Below the pieces are notes generated by a model. It worked only from the letters and a program-made list of their open reading frames with translations, made no database searches and was not told where the DNA came from. From positions 1 through 39,186 of the forward strand of contig NZVX01000033.1 of NCBI GenBank assembly GCA_002698265.1: DNA of 39,186 nt. Direction: 5' to 3'. This document shows, piece after piece, positions 9,379 through 17,146 of the stretch. Positions within the stretch are counted from its first letter, which is position 1, and the number at the start of each line of letters is the position of its first letter. A program made the position numbers and the translations under genes. The DNA is from Chloroflexota bacterium. GTDB taxonomy: Bacteria; Chloroflexota; Dehalococcoidia; Lucifugimonadales; UBA3495.

Positions 9379-10174
9379 ATGCACCCAATACGGCGCGTCG
9401 GCGTTTTCTGGCCGGTGGTCTCGGTCTTCTTGCTATTGGTGGCTGCCTGCTCGTCCGGTGAAAACGGGACTTCCACCGCCACTGCTCCTGGCACCTCCGG
9501 TTTCCTCTACCGCAGCAATAAACTGATGTTCGATCGTAAGACAGAGATCCTCTGGCACCAATTCCGGGGCGTGCCGGCGGTTGGCCGTTGGTGGGCAGCG
9601 GTATGGAATTGGGAATCCTGCCCATGACTCTCACGATCTGGTCCGATTGGGTGGCCGAACACCCCGACACCACCGTCCTGGACTTGGGCACTGGAATCTA
9701 TCCCGAAGATGCTTACACCCCTGAGTCGCAGAACGATTCAGCATATTTTGGATACCGGTTCCAGAAGGACACCATATTCCGGTACCGGAACGAAACACCG
9801 ACCTAGGAGCCAAAGAGCAGGTGGTTGGACTAACGTTCGGTGACGAAGCCAGGGCCTATCCGGTGTCTCTGTTCGACGGCCTGTCTGTGATCAACGACAC
9901 TCTGGTAGGCAGAGAAGTTGTCATCTTCGCCGCCGGCGAAGCGACCGGAGTCCGGGCCTACGAGCGCGACGGCCATGTCTTCACTCGGTCCCAATCGGCC
10001 ACCAGTCAGGCGGTGACACTCACGGATGAGAACAGCGTGGCCTGGCAGGTTGGCGAAAATACTCTAGTGAGCCTAGATGGCTCTGGCGAGACCCTGAACC
10101 AGGTCTCCAGCCGCGATTCCTACTGATTCGGCTGGTACGCCTTCTACCCCCACGCCGGCATCTTCGCGCCTTAG
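9379..10174 (+). pseudogene. DUF3179 lipoprotein, broken by two frameshifts and a stop
   Basis: The first frame (ATG 9379) encodes a lipoprotein signal ending LVAACS (lipobox Cys), followed by SGFLYRSNKLMFDRKTEILW, typical of DUF3179 proteins. The frame moves by -1 at about 9580 (restoring one C in GGCCGTTGG gives GPLVGSGMELG). It moves by -1 again at about 9800 (before DLGAKEQVVGLTFGDEARAYP). A TGA at 10124-10126 stands where the FWFAWYAF-type C-terminal motif should have Trp; the frame then continues FGWYAFYPHAGIFAP to TAG 10172-10174. All family blocks are present in order, so the gene was recently intact or the sequence contains errors. The function of DUF3179 is unknown. Confidence 0.8.
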
Positions 10175-10254
10175 CCCCAGCATCAGGCTGCAATTCCCCT
10201 GTCTCGCGCGTGCCCCGCCCCATTTATCCGCTATCTTGTGGCTTATTTAATTGT

Positions 10255-10288
10255 ATTAATTTAAAATTAATCATAGAATTAATATAAT
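10255..10288 (+). promoter_or_regulatory. AT-rich promoter region with palindrome
   Basis: About 55 nt of nearly pure A/T interrupts GC-rich DNA. It contains a perfect palindrome, ATTAATTT (10255-10262), A, AAATTAAT (10264-10271), and a perfect TATAAT (10283-10288). The -35 is weak (TTTAAA with a 17-nt spacer, inside the palindrome). It lies about 150 nt before the repeat/cohesin/dockerin gene and is the best promoter candidate for it; the palindrome overlapping the -35 could be a regulator site. The 200-nt leader otherwise shows no recognised RNA element. Confidence 0.45.
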
Positions 10289-10437
10289 TTTCCAAGCTAA
10301 ATGCAGGATATTCGCCCATCGCCCGGCCGGGCCGGTCGACCGCGGATGCCTGCTGACCGGGGTCTAAAGAGTCCAACTCGGACCGTGGCCCTGGCCCCCG
10401 CGCCGCAAATGTAGCGGCGGAGGAAGGGAGTTCGGGC

Positions 10438-13311
10438 ATGCGGAAACAATTAACGCTATTGCCGGTCACGCTATTGATGATAGCGTTGGCGGCGGTGGCA
10501 TTCTTCGCCAATCAGAGCACTATTCACGCCGATGACGACCACGGTGACTACCGTTTCACTTCCACCAACCTGAATATTGGTTCAGGGGCCGTCTCCGGGA
10601 TAATCGATCCTTCCGACATCCTCTTCGATGTGGACTATTTCTCGTTCCAGGCTTTGAGAGGGGTCAAATACAGCTTCGTACTCGATGAGATTACAGTGGT
10701 GGATGCCAACATCTCCATAATCAACTCGATCTCGCGCGGAAACAACAACTCCCCTGAACAGGAAATCACGGTGACCGGCGGCCAGAAGACCGTTACCTGG
10801 GTGGCCCGGACCACCGACACCTATTACGTTGAAGTAGCCGGCACCATCAATAATTTCGACGGCTCGTTCTACCTAGGCGATTACACCCTCACCGGATTCG
10901 AGGACACACGTTTCGTCGACCGGCATTCCGACGAAAGCACCGGCGCCACCCAGATATCCGCCGGGAACATCTACCAGGGCGCGGTCAGTCCCTGGAGCAA
11001 CCAGCCCAGCCTCATCAACACCGTCGACGGCGGAGACGACGCCGACTTCTTCTCGTTCCAGGCCCAGCGCGGCGTGAAATACACCGTTGAGATCGACCTC
11101 GGGACCTCCGAAGGCGTTGAGATCGCGATCCACACTGGTCTGGCGGGGCTAGAAAAGACCAACGACGGGATCGGCAGTACCTTGAGTTGGATCTCTCCCA
11201 AGAACAGCACCTACTACGTCGCGGTAAACGGCACGACCCGGGTACGCGACTCCAGCGGAACGTACGCCATCAAGCTGAACGCTGAGACCTCGCTCCTCGA
11301 CCAACACTCGCAAACCGTCACCGGTGCGACGGTGGTCAGTTTCGGCAACGCCCACCAGGGGTCCATCAGCCCCGCAGACGACTTGGACTATTTCTCCTTC
11401 CCAGCCCAGCGCGGCGCCAGATACAACTTGGACGTTACATTGGGCAGTGTCGACGGAGTGGCGCTGACCATCACCAACACCAGCGGCACCAGCCTGGCTT
11501 CCAACGGAGGCGTGGGTACGAACCTTGAATGGCTGTCTCCGGCCAACGGGACCTTCTTGGCCGTGATCTCAGCATCGACTCAGGTACCGAATGTCATCGG
11601 CACCTACTCTCTAAACCTCAGCAGCGACAACACGCTGCAAGACCACCACGGCGACTTCCCTGGGATCGCCTCGGTGCTCAGCTTCGGCAATGCCCATCCG
11701 GGCGCCGTTAGCCCGAAGACCGACCGGGACTATTTCTCCTTCCTGGCCGAACGGGGCGTCAACTACTCAGTTGCTTTAGAACTGATCACCGCCAACGGCG
11801 CAGTCATATCCATCGAGAACTCGTCCGAAGACACACTGAGCAGCACCAACGGGCTGGGCACGGGCCTGGGTTGGACCGCAGCCAGCACCGGACTGTTCTA
11901 CGTTGTGGTGTCTCACTCGCCACAGGCCACGGTGGGAATCGGGTCCTATGCCCTTACAGTGTCGGCGAACACCAGCCTGGAAGACCGGCATCTAGATACT
12001 GCTTCCGCGGGCACTCCACTTAGCTTCGGCACCGTCTATCAGGGGGCCATCAGCCCCAAGTCAGACCTGGACTTCTTCACCTTCCCGACCCAACGGGGAG
12101 TGGAGTATCTGTTGGACCTAACCTACGGATCAGCCACGGCAGTCTCATTGGAGGTCAACAGCGTGGGTGGCAGCGCCGACACCGGCGCGCGCAACTTCGG
12201 CGAGACCAACATCGTAACTTGGACCGCCCCAGACACGGCCACCTATTTCGTCAAGGTCTCGGCTTCGGCTAAAGCGGCCGAACCCACCGGAACGTACTCG
12301 CTGAAGGTCACGCCGGATACGACGTTGCAGGACCGACACAGCGACACACCCACCGAAGGTACAAACATCGGCTTTGGCAATGCTATCGCCGGCGCCATCA
12401 GTCCTTCCAGCGACTACGACTACTTCCTGTTCTTAGCAGACAAAGATGTCTCCTACACCGTAGATGTCACACCTGGCACCGTGGCAGGGGTCCGGTTCTC
12501 GTTGGAGAACGCGGCGGCCGAGTTCTCAACGTCCAACTTCGGACTGGAGCAGTCGTTGGAATGGAAGGCTCCGGAAGCGGGCTGGTATACCCTGGCAGTT
12601 TCCGCTTCGGGCCGGGTGATCAATCCCACCGGGACCTATCTCATCACCATCAACCGTCAGGGCGACACCCGCCCCGAGACGCCCAAGGTGATCGACCCGG
12701 TCACAGACCCCGTAGAAGTTCCGTTGCCCGGAATCACTGGGCCTATCGGCACAGCCTTGATGCTTGAGTCCCGTGTCTCGCCTCTGGGAAGCATCGTGCG
12801 GGTACCTGTGACATTCAACCAAGGAGAAAGCATCACCAGCTTGGGCTTCACCTTGAACTACGATCCCGACTCCCTCCGGGTGCTCAACGTGGAGCGGGGT
12901 TCCCGGTTAACCGAGGAATCCTTCACATACGATACCGACACCTTGGGCGAGGTACGGTTCGGATTCGCCTCAACCAAGGGCACAACCCCTGGCGGGACCG
13001 CAGCGGTGATCGAGTTCCAGGTCGTTGGGACCGCGGGGGCCGTTAGTTCGATAACCCTGTCAGATGCCCTGGTCAATCACAATACAAGCGGACCGCTGAC
13101 GATGCAGTTGGTCGGCGCCGACTTCAAGGTGGGCCCAAGGATGCTGGGCGACGCCGATGGAGACAGTCATATCACCGCACTGGACGCTCTACAGGTACTG
13201 CGGATGGCGTCCAATCTGCAGAAGGTAGACCCGGCTCTGGACGTAAACAACGATGGCAAGATAACCATCGATGATGCCCGAATCATTCTGAACATGGCCC
13301 GGCCTAGTTAG
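10438..13311 (+). CDS. Secreted surface protein: six PPC-like repeats, cohesin-like domain, dockerin
   Basis: This 957-residue exported protein has a signal peptide or N-terminal anchor (hydrophobic residues about 5-25). Six repeats of roughly 115 residues follow, resembling bacterial pre-peptidase C-terminal domains; each opens with a DRHSD-like motif and contains a SFGNAHQGAISP...DLDYFSF-like core and an RGVxY turn. After about residue 755 comes a cohesin-like beta-sandwich (LESRVSPLGSIVRVPVTF, LGFTLNYDPDSLRVLNVERG). The last 60 residues are a type I dockerin with two calcium loops, GDADGDSHITALDALQ and DVNNDGKITIDDARI. GGGAG stands 7 nt before the ATG. The adjacent gene encodes an anchored cohesin, a natural partner for the dockerin. 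No catalytic domain is recognisable. Confidence 0.85.
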   Translation: MRKQLTLLPVTLLMIALAAVAFFANQSTIHADDDHGDYRFTSTNLNIGSGAVSGIIDPSDILFDVDYFSFQALRGVKYSFVLDEITVVDANISIINSISRGNNNSPEQEITVTGGQKTVTWVARTTDTYYVEVAGTINNFDGSFYLGDYTLTGFEDTRFVDRHSDESTGATQISAGNIYQGAVSPWSNQPSLINTVDGGDDADFFSFQAQRGVKYTVEIDLGTSEGVEIAIHTGLAGLEKTNDGIGSTLSWISPKNSTYYVAVNGTTRVRDSSGTYAIKLNAETSLLDQHSQTVTGATVVSFGNAHQGSISPADDLDYFSFPAQRGARYNLDVTLGSVDGVALTITNTSGTSLASNGGVGTNLEWLSPANGTFLAVISASTQVPNVIGTYSLNLSSDNTLQDHHGDFPGIASVLSFGNAHPGAVSPKTDRDYFSFLAERGVNYSVALELITANGAVISIENSSEDTLSSTNGLGTGLGWTAASTGLFYVVVSHSPQATVGIGSYALTVSANTSLEDRHLDTASAGTPLSFGTVYQGAISPKSDLDFFTFPTQRGVEYLLDLTYGSATAVSLEVNSVGGSADTGARNFGETNIVTWTAPDTATYFVKVSASAKAAEPTGTYSLKVTPDTTLQDRHSDTPTEGTNIGFGNAIAGAISPSSDYDYFLFLADKDVSYTVDVTPGTVAGVRFSLENAAAEFSTSNFGLEQSLEWKAPEAGWYTLAVSASGRVINPTGTYLITINRQGDTRPETPKVIDPVTDPVEVPLPGITGPIGTALMLESRVSPLGSIVRVPVTFNQGESITSLGFTLNYDPDSLRVLNVERGSRLTEESFTYDTDTLGEVRFGFASTKGTTPGGTAAVIEFQVVGTAGAVSSITLSDALVNHNTSGPLTMQLVGADFKVGPRMLGDADGDSHITALDALQVLRMASNLQKVDPALDVNNDGKITIDDARIILNMARPS

Positions 13312-13322
13312 GGGAGCAGATC

Positions 13323-13988
13323 ATGCGCTGGATATTGGAAGTCGCATACATCGGAATAGCCACCAGTTGGAAGTGGCTGCTGGGGTCGACGGCCGTTGTC
13401 GCCGCCCTGGTAGGAATCTTATTCGGAGTGGGTGTGCTCGGAGGCGGTGGAGAAGCGGGGACGACCGATAACACCCCTCTGGCCGCCTCACCCACGCCCA
13501 CCCCGGCCGCGAGCCCTTCTCCCACGCAGGCGGCGAGTCCTTCTCCCACGCAGGTGGTCACACCGACCGCAACCCCTCAGCCCACCGTAGCTCCGGCGGC
13601 CAAGTTCATCTCGGTGCCGGTCCTGGCGACGCGGGCAAACAATGTAGGAAGCTTGGAGTTTGTCCTGGTCTATGACCCGGCCAAACTGGAATTGGCCCAG
13701 GTGGAACGGGGCCTGTTATCCGGGAACGCGCTGATCGACTACAGTTCTCCGGGACCAGGACGGCTGTGGGCCGGCATCATCGACATCAACGGGTTGGACG
13801 GCAGTGGGCCGGTGGCGGTGGTAAAGTTCAAAGTTCGGGACAATGTTGGCGGCACCATGCCTCTATCCCTGGAGAGCATCTCCGCCTACGACGCCAACAC
13901 CTTGGTGGACATCCTCACGACGACCACGCCAGGGGAATTCACTGGGGCTGCCTTGACGCCCCTCTCTCCCATCGTGACGTTCCAGTAG
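13323..13988 (+). CDS. Membrane-anchored cohesin-like protein
   Basis: This 221-residue protein begins with one hydrophobic segment (about 18-40, WKWLLGSTAVVAALVGILFG) that could anchor it to the membrane. A Pro/Ala/Thr/Ser-rich spacer follows (about 54-92, with a duplicated AASPSPTQ), then a cohesin-like domain (about 94-221: VPVLATRANNVGSLEFVLVY, DPAKLELAQVERG, GPVAVVKFKV). The fold and order are those of a small anchoring scaffoldin. GGGGAG precedes the ATG, which is 11 nt after the dockerin gene's stop, so both are co-transcribed. A strong terminator follows. Likely role (inference): to hold the neighbouring dockerin protein at the cell surface. Confidence 0.75.
   Translation: MRWILEVAYIGIATSWKWLLGSTAVVAALVGILFGVGVLGGGGEAGTTDNTPLAASPTPTPAASPSPTQAASPSPTQVVTPTATPQPTVAPAAKFISVPVLATRANNVGSLEFVLVYDPAKLELAQVERGLLSGNALIDYSSPGPGRLWAGIIDINGLDGSGPVAVVKFKVRDNVGGTMPLSLESISAYDANTLVDILTTTTPGEFTGAALTPLSPIVTFQ
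13506..13553 (+). repeat. 24-nt tandem duplication in the Pro-rich linker
   Basis: Two adjacent 24-nt units (13506-13529 and 13530-13553) encode AASPSPTQ twice and differ at only a couple of bases. This is a recent in-frame expansion of the spacer between membrane segment and cohesin domain. Confidence 0.8.
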
Positions 13989-14025
13989 TCAACGAACCGT
14001 ACAGGCAACCAAAAACCAGAATCTT

Positions 14026-14063
14026 AGTGGGGAGGCGCATTGAACGTGCCTCCCCACTGTTTT
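14026..14063 (+). terminator. Rho-independent terminator after the cohesin operon
   Basis: AGTGGGGAGGCGC (14026-14038) pairs with GTGCCTCCCCACT (14046-14058), leaving a 7-nt loop and one wobble, followed by GTTTTGC. It lies 38 nt after the cohesin gene's stop. Confidence 0.75.
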
Positions 14064-14069
14064 GCACTC

Positions 14070-14098
14070 TTTCCACATGGGTTGTTCTCACCTACAAT
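14070..14098 (+). promoter_or_regulatory. Possible promoter for the HbpS/GlcG-like gene
   Basis: TTTCCA (14070-14075), a 17-nt spacer, and TACAAT (14093-14098) lie about 47 nt before the ATG at 14145 and just after the preceding terminator, as expected for a new transcription unit. The -35 is only a 4/6 match. Confidence 0.4.
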
Positions 14099-14144
14099 GG
14101 TGCCCGGTATCAACGACCAAGCACGAAACGATGGAGGGGAGATT

Positions 14145-14561
14145 ATGCCTAATCTGACACTTGCGGAAGCTGAAACAATTTTGGCCGGGTCCAAGGCGAA
14201 GATGGTGGAGCTGGGCGTCAAGATGAGTATCTCGGTGGTTGACCCGCGTGGAGACCTGATCACCATGTGCAAGATGGACGGAGCTCCTTGGCGGACTCCC
14301 GTGGTATCTCGTGGCAAAGCGGTGGCCTCGGCCAGCTTTGAGGTAGCCAGCGGCGCATTAACCGATAACTCTCAGGCCCCGATCTTCCGGGCCTTCATGG
14401 CCATGGAAGGCGGCCATTTCATTCCTGGTCAAGGCGCGTTGCCCGTCTTCAGGAATGGCGAGATCATCGGCGCCGTCGGTGGCAGCGGCGGAACAGCCCA
14501 AGAGGATGAAGACTGCGCCCGGGCAGGCATCGAGGCCGCAGGGTTTTCAGCCACCCGGTAA
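14145..14561 (+). CDS. GlcG/HbpS family heme-binding-like protein
   Basis: This 138-residue protein belongs to the GlcG/HbpS family (formerly DUF336), small oligomeric proteins found in glycolate or B12-linked diol operons and, in Streptomyces, as a heme-binding sensor. Typical features are the N-terminal LTLAEAETIL helix, the ISVVDPRGDLI strand, ALPVFRNGEIIGAVGGSGG, and a C-terminal helix with AQEDEDCARAGIEA. The ATG at 14145 has GGAGGGGAG just upstream. It has its own promoter candidate and a terminator immediately behind. The exact function is unknown; heme or small-molecule binding is a family-level guess. Confidence 0.85.
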   Translation: MPNLTLAEAETILAGSKAKMVELGVKMSISVVDPRGDLITMCKMDGAPWRTPVVSRGKAVASASFEVASGALTDNSQAPIFRAFMAMEGGHFIPGQGALPVFRNGEIIGAVGGSGGTAQEDEDCARAGIEAAGFSATR

Positions 14562-14593
14562 TCACCAACCGAATCCAGTCATGTCGCACGTAG

Positions 14594-14618
14594 GGGCAGG
14601 TTTTTAACCTGCCCTTTT
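14594..14618 (+). terminator. Rho-independent terminator after HbpS/GlcG-like gene
   Basis: GGGCAGGTT (14594-14602), a 3-nt loop, AACCTGCCC (14606-14614), then TTTT. The upstream flank ACGTAGGGGCA (14588-14598) also starts the palindrome at 21236, so this may be one copy of a dispersed repeat family used as a terminator. Confidence 0.7.
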
Positions 14619-14703
14619 GCTTCGCCACGGCGGTGGTAGAAACCAAGGTCCGGTATGTCGTGCCACGGAGCTTCTTCCCGGTACGAACCGGATATACGAC
14701 ACG

Positions 14704-14788
14704 CAGGGCGGATTAGAACCCCGCACCTACGGGTTGAGCCGAGCAACCCTTGGTGGACGAGGTGCGCTACCGGATTGTAGACTGAACC
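14704..14788 (-). pseudogene. Degenerate tRNA-like sequence
   Basis: Read on the minus strand, this stretch has a D-arm-like segment (CCGGTAGCGCACCTCG), a perfect hairpin GGGTTG-CTCGGCT-CAACCC whose 7-nt loop would give anticodon CGG with T at position 33, and a T-arm-like GCGGGGTTCTAATCCGC. No matching acceptor stem can be formed, the T-stem has mismatches, and position 37 is C. I read it as a decayed or tRNA-derived repeat, not a working tRNA-Pro. The rest of the 14562-14841 gap holds only the terminator. Confidence 0.3.
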
Positions 14789-14841
14789 GCAGATGATCAC
14801 GGCCCCAGATAGGCCTTGGCAGCGGATCTCGGAGTTGAATC

Positions 14842-15915
14842 ATGCACGTCGGTACATCAACATTCTTCCAGAACCACGGTAAAACCCGGACGGACCTTGA
14901 GGTCTACCAGAACGAACTGCGTCTGGCCGACCTCTGCGAACCCTTGGGTTACGACTCGATCTGGGGCGTGGAACATCACTTCACCGACTACACCATGTGC
15001 CCGGATGTCCTCCAGTTCCTTTCCTACATGGCGGGACGGACCGAAAGGATCCAGCTGGGCAGCATGGTGGTGGTACTTCCCTGGCACAACCCGCTGCGGA
15101 TCGCCGAACAATTCTCCGTCCTCGACCACCTGAGCGGCGGCCGCGCAATCGTCGGTGTAGGCCGGGGCCTGGGCCGGGTAGAATTTGAGGGGTTCGGTCT
15201 GGACATGGCCGAGTCCCGGACCAGGTTCGCAGAGAGCGCCAAGATGTTGGTCCAGGCATTGGAAGAGGGTATCGCCGAGTCCGACGGAGAACTGATCAAG
15301 CAGTCCAAAGTCGACATCAGGCCCAAGCCGTACAAGAGTTTCAAAGGCCGGACCTACGCCGCCGCAGTCTCGCCCGAGTCATCACTGGCGTTGGCGCAAT
15401 TGGGCTTGGGCATGCTGATAATCCCGCAGAAGCCGTGGAGCGAGGTGGAAAACGAACTTAAGGCCTACCGGGAGATCTTCCAGGAGGTCAACGGCGCGCC
15501 CGCGCCTCCGCCCATCGTCGTGGGGTTCACCTTCTGCCACGAGGACGAAGAACGAGCCAGGGAGATGGCCACCGAGTATGTCGGCAACTATTGGGACTCG
15601 ATCATGGACCACTACGAGTTCCGCAGCGACCACCTCAAAACGACCAAAGGCTACGAGTACTACGGCAAGTTCACCGAGAAGATCGAAAGATACGGCAATC
15701 AAGACGTCAAGGACTTCTTCTTAGACCTGCAGGTATGGGGTACTCCCGAGCAGTGCTACGAGAAGATCTTGTCCACCCGTGGCCGCATCGGCAGCGAGTC
15801 ATACTTGGCGGCCTTCAGCTTCGGCAGCATGCCCTACGATGAGGTTGAAAAGAGCATGAGGCTCTTCGCCAGTGAAGTGCTGCCCCGCCTCAAGAAAGTT
15901 CCGGCATCCGTCTGA
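14842..15915 (+). CDS. LLM class flavin-dependent oxidoreductase (luciferase-like)
   Basis: This 357-residue luciferase-like TIM-barrel monooxygenase has the typical blocks GYDSIWGVEHHF, RIQLGSMVVVLPWHNPLRIAEQ, LDHLSGGRAIVGVGRG and a late WGTPEQCYEKI. Such enzymes use FMN or F420 and oxygen to oxidise small organic molecules. The signature WGVEHHF is closest to bacterial luciferase-like FMN monooxygenases. The ATG at 14842 has GGAG 7 nt upstream. It converges with the sarcosine-oxidase-like gene, with no gap between the stops, and is probably transcribed alone. Substrate unknown. Confidence 0.87.
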   Translation: MHVGTSTFFQNHGKTRTDLEVYQNELRLADLCEPLGYDSIWGVEHHFTDYTMCPDVLQFLSYMAGRTERIQLGSMVVVLPWHNPLRIAEQFSVLDHLSGGRAIVGVGRGLGRVEFEGFGLDMAESRTRFAESAKMLVQALEEGIAESDGELIKQSKVDIRPKPYKSFKGRTYAAAVSPESSLALAQLGLGMLIIPQKPWSEVENELKAYREIFQEVNGAPAPPPIVVGFTFCHEDEERAREMATEYVGNYWDSIMDHYEFRSDHLKTTKGYEYYGKFTEKIERYGNQDVKDFFLDLQVWGTPEQCYEKILSTRGRIGSESYLAAFSFGSMPYDEVEKSMRLFASEVLPRLKKVPASV

Positions 15916-15916
15916 C

Positions 15917-17092
15917 CTACTCGCCAGTGTAGCGGATGTCTTCGCTCTTGATTTCGCCCATGGCACGCCAGGCGAACCGCTCGCTGTAGGCGTTTTCGAC
16001 TCCCTCGAGGGCGTCGGCCGCCAAGCCACCCAAGACCGGGGCGAACTTGAAGGCGTGTCCGCTCCCGCCGGTAACCACGACCAGCCCATGCCGCTCGGGG
16101 TCACGGGCGATCCAAAAGTCCCCGTCCCAGGTGTCGCAGTAGAGACACATCTTCGTCCCATGGAATGGTAGCGACGCTAAAGACGGCAACGACTGGGCCA
16201 GAAACTCCCGGCAGTGGGCTTCTTGCTCGGGGCTGATAACCCTTTCGGCGTCGGCGTGGACCCGTGTGCCCCGCCCGTGGTTGGCCATCTTGAATACGCC
16301 CTCAGAGTTAGCGGGAAAGCCGTACCAGCCGCTGCGTGGAATGTCCGCGCCCCAAGGTGGGAAGGACGGCGCCCGGTAGGCATCGGGGTCCTGAGGCTTA
16401 AAGTAGAAGATGGGCTGACCCACCGGCCACATGCGGTCTGATAACTCCGGAAGCAAGATCGGCGTCCAGACACCAGCCGCCACCACCACCCACTCAGCCC
16501 GCAGTTCAGTCCCATCAGAAGAGACCGCCCCAACAACCTTGTTGCCCTCTTGTAGCAGCCCAGAGGCAGTGAAGCCGGTCACGATGGAAACACCGGAATT
16601 CTGGGCGTCCAGGGCCAAGCTGGCCGTTATCTCACCGGCCTCAGCCCACCCGGCCCTTGGATTGAAATAGCCGTCAATGTAGTGGCCCGAGTTCCAACGG
16701 GGATACTTGTTTGCCAGGTCGCCGGGAGCCAGTTTCTCCAGAGGGAAGCCCCGACCGGTCAGGAGGCTGTAGGAGTCTTGCTCGAATGACCCGACGGCCA
16801 TGGGGACCGAGGACATGAGCAGAAAGCCGTCTTCGTGGTAGAGTTCCCGGCCCCAATTGGTATTCCAACGATGCCAGCCGTCGATGGCGTCGGCGCCGAG
16901 GGAGGAGTATAGCCCGTCGCCGCCGTAGTCCATGCGCACCATGCGGCTGAGGTCGTTGGAGGCCGCCAGAGGATGCGGGACCGGGCCGGGGTCGGCAACA
17001 GTGACCCGGTACCCCCGTTGTTGTAGCTCCCGGGCAGCGGTCAGGCCGAAGACACCGGCCCCAATGACCAACACCGAGTTGTCAGTGGCCAC
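15917..17092 (-). CDS. FAD-dependent oxidoreductase, monomeric sarcosine oxidase-like
   Basis: This 391-residue flavoprotein of the DAO family has the FAD-binding GAGVFG near the N-terminus. Its C-terminal TKMCLYCDT and GGSGHAFKFAPVLGGLAAD blocks are characteristic of monomeric sarcosine oxidase and N-methyltryptophan oxidase. Cys316 is at the position of the covalently FAD-linked Cys315 of monomeric sarcosine oxidase, so covalent FAD is likely. It would oxidise an N-methyl or secondary amine to imine with release of peroxide. The start is GTG at 17092 with only a weak GGA upstream. It lies 54 nt after the DsbA-like gene on the same strand, possibly the same operon. Confidence 0.87.
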   Translation of the reverse strand: MATDNSVLVIGAGVFGLTAARELQQRGYRVTVADPGPVPHPLAASNDLSRMVRMDYGGDGLYSSLGADAIDGWHRWNTNWGRELYHEDGFLLMSSVPMAVGSFEQDSYSLLTGRGFPLEKLAPGDLANKYPRWNSGHYIDGYFNPRAGWAEAGEITASLALDAQNSGVSIVTGFTASGLLQEGNKVVGAVSSDGTELRAEWVVVAAGVWTPILLPELSDRMWPVGQPIFYFKPQDPDAYRAPSFPPWGADIPRSGWYGFPANSEGVFKMANHGRGTRVHADAERVISPEQEAHCREFLAQSLPSLASLPFHGTKMCLYCDTWDGDFWIARDPERHGLVVVTGGSGHAFKFAPVLGGLAADALEGVENAYSERFAWRAMGEIKSEDIRYTGE

Positions 17093-17146
17093 GGTTCCAG
17101 CCTACGAGCCCTTTCGCACGGGTGTTATATGATTCAACCACCTGGG

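Noticed and set aside
10124-10126. Selenocysteine at the TGA of the DUF3179 gene
   Set aside because: The family has Trp, not Cys, at this position, and the gene also has two frameshifts; a plain nonsense lesion or error is more likely.
14704-14788. Functional tRNA, including tRNA-Sec to go with the candidate selenoprotein
   Set aside because: No acceptor stem, mismatched T-stem and no UCA anticodon in a suitable loop; it does not fit tRNA-Sec or a normal tRNA-Pro.
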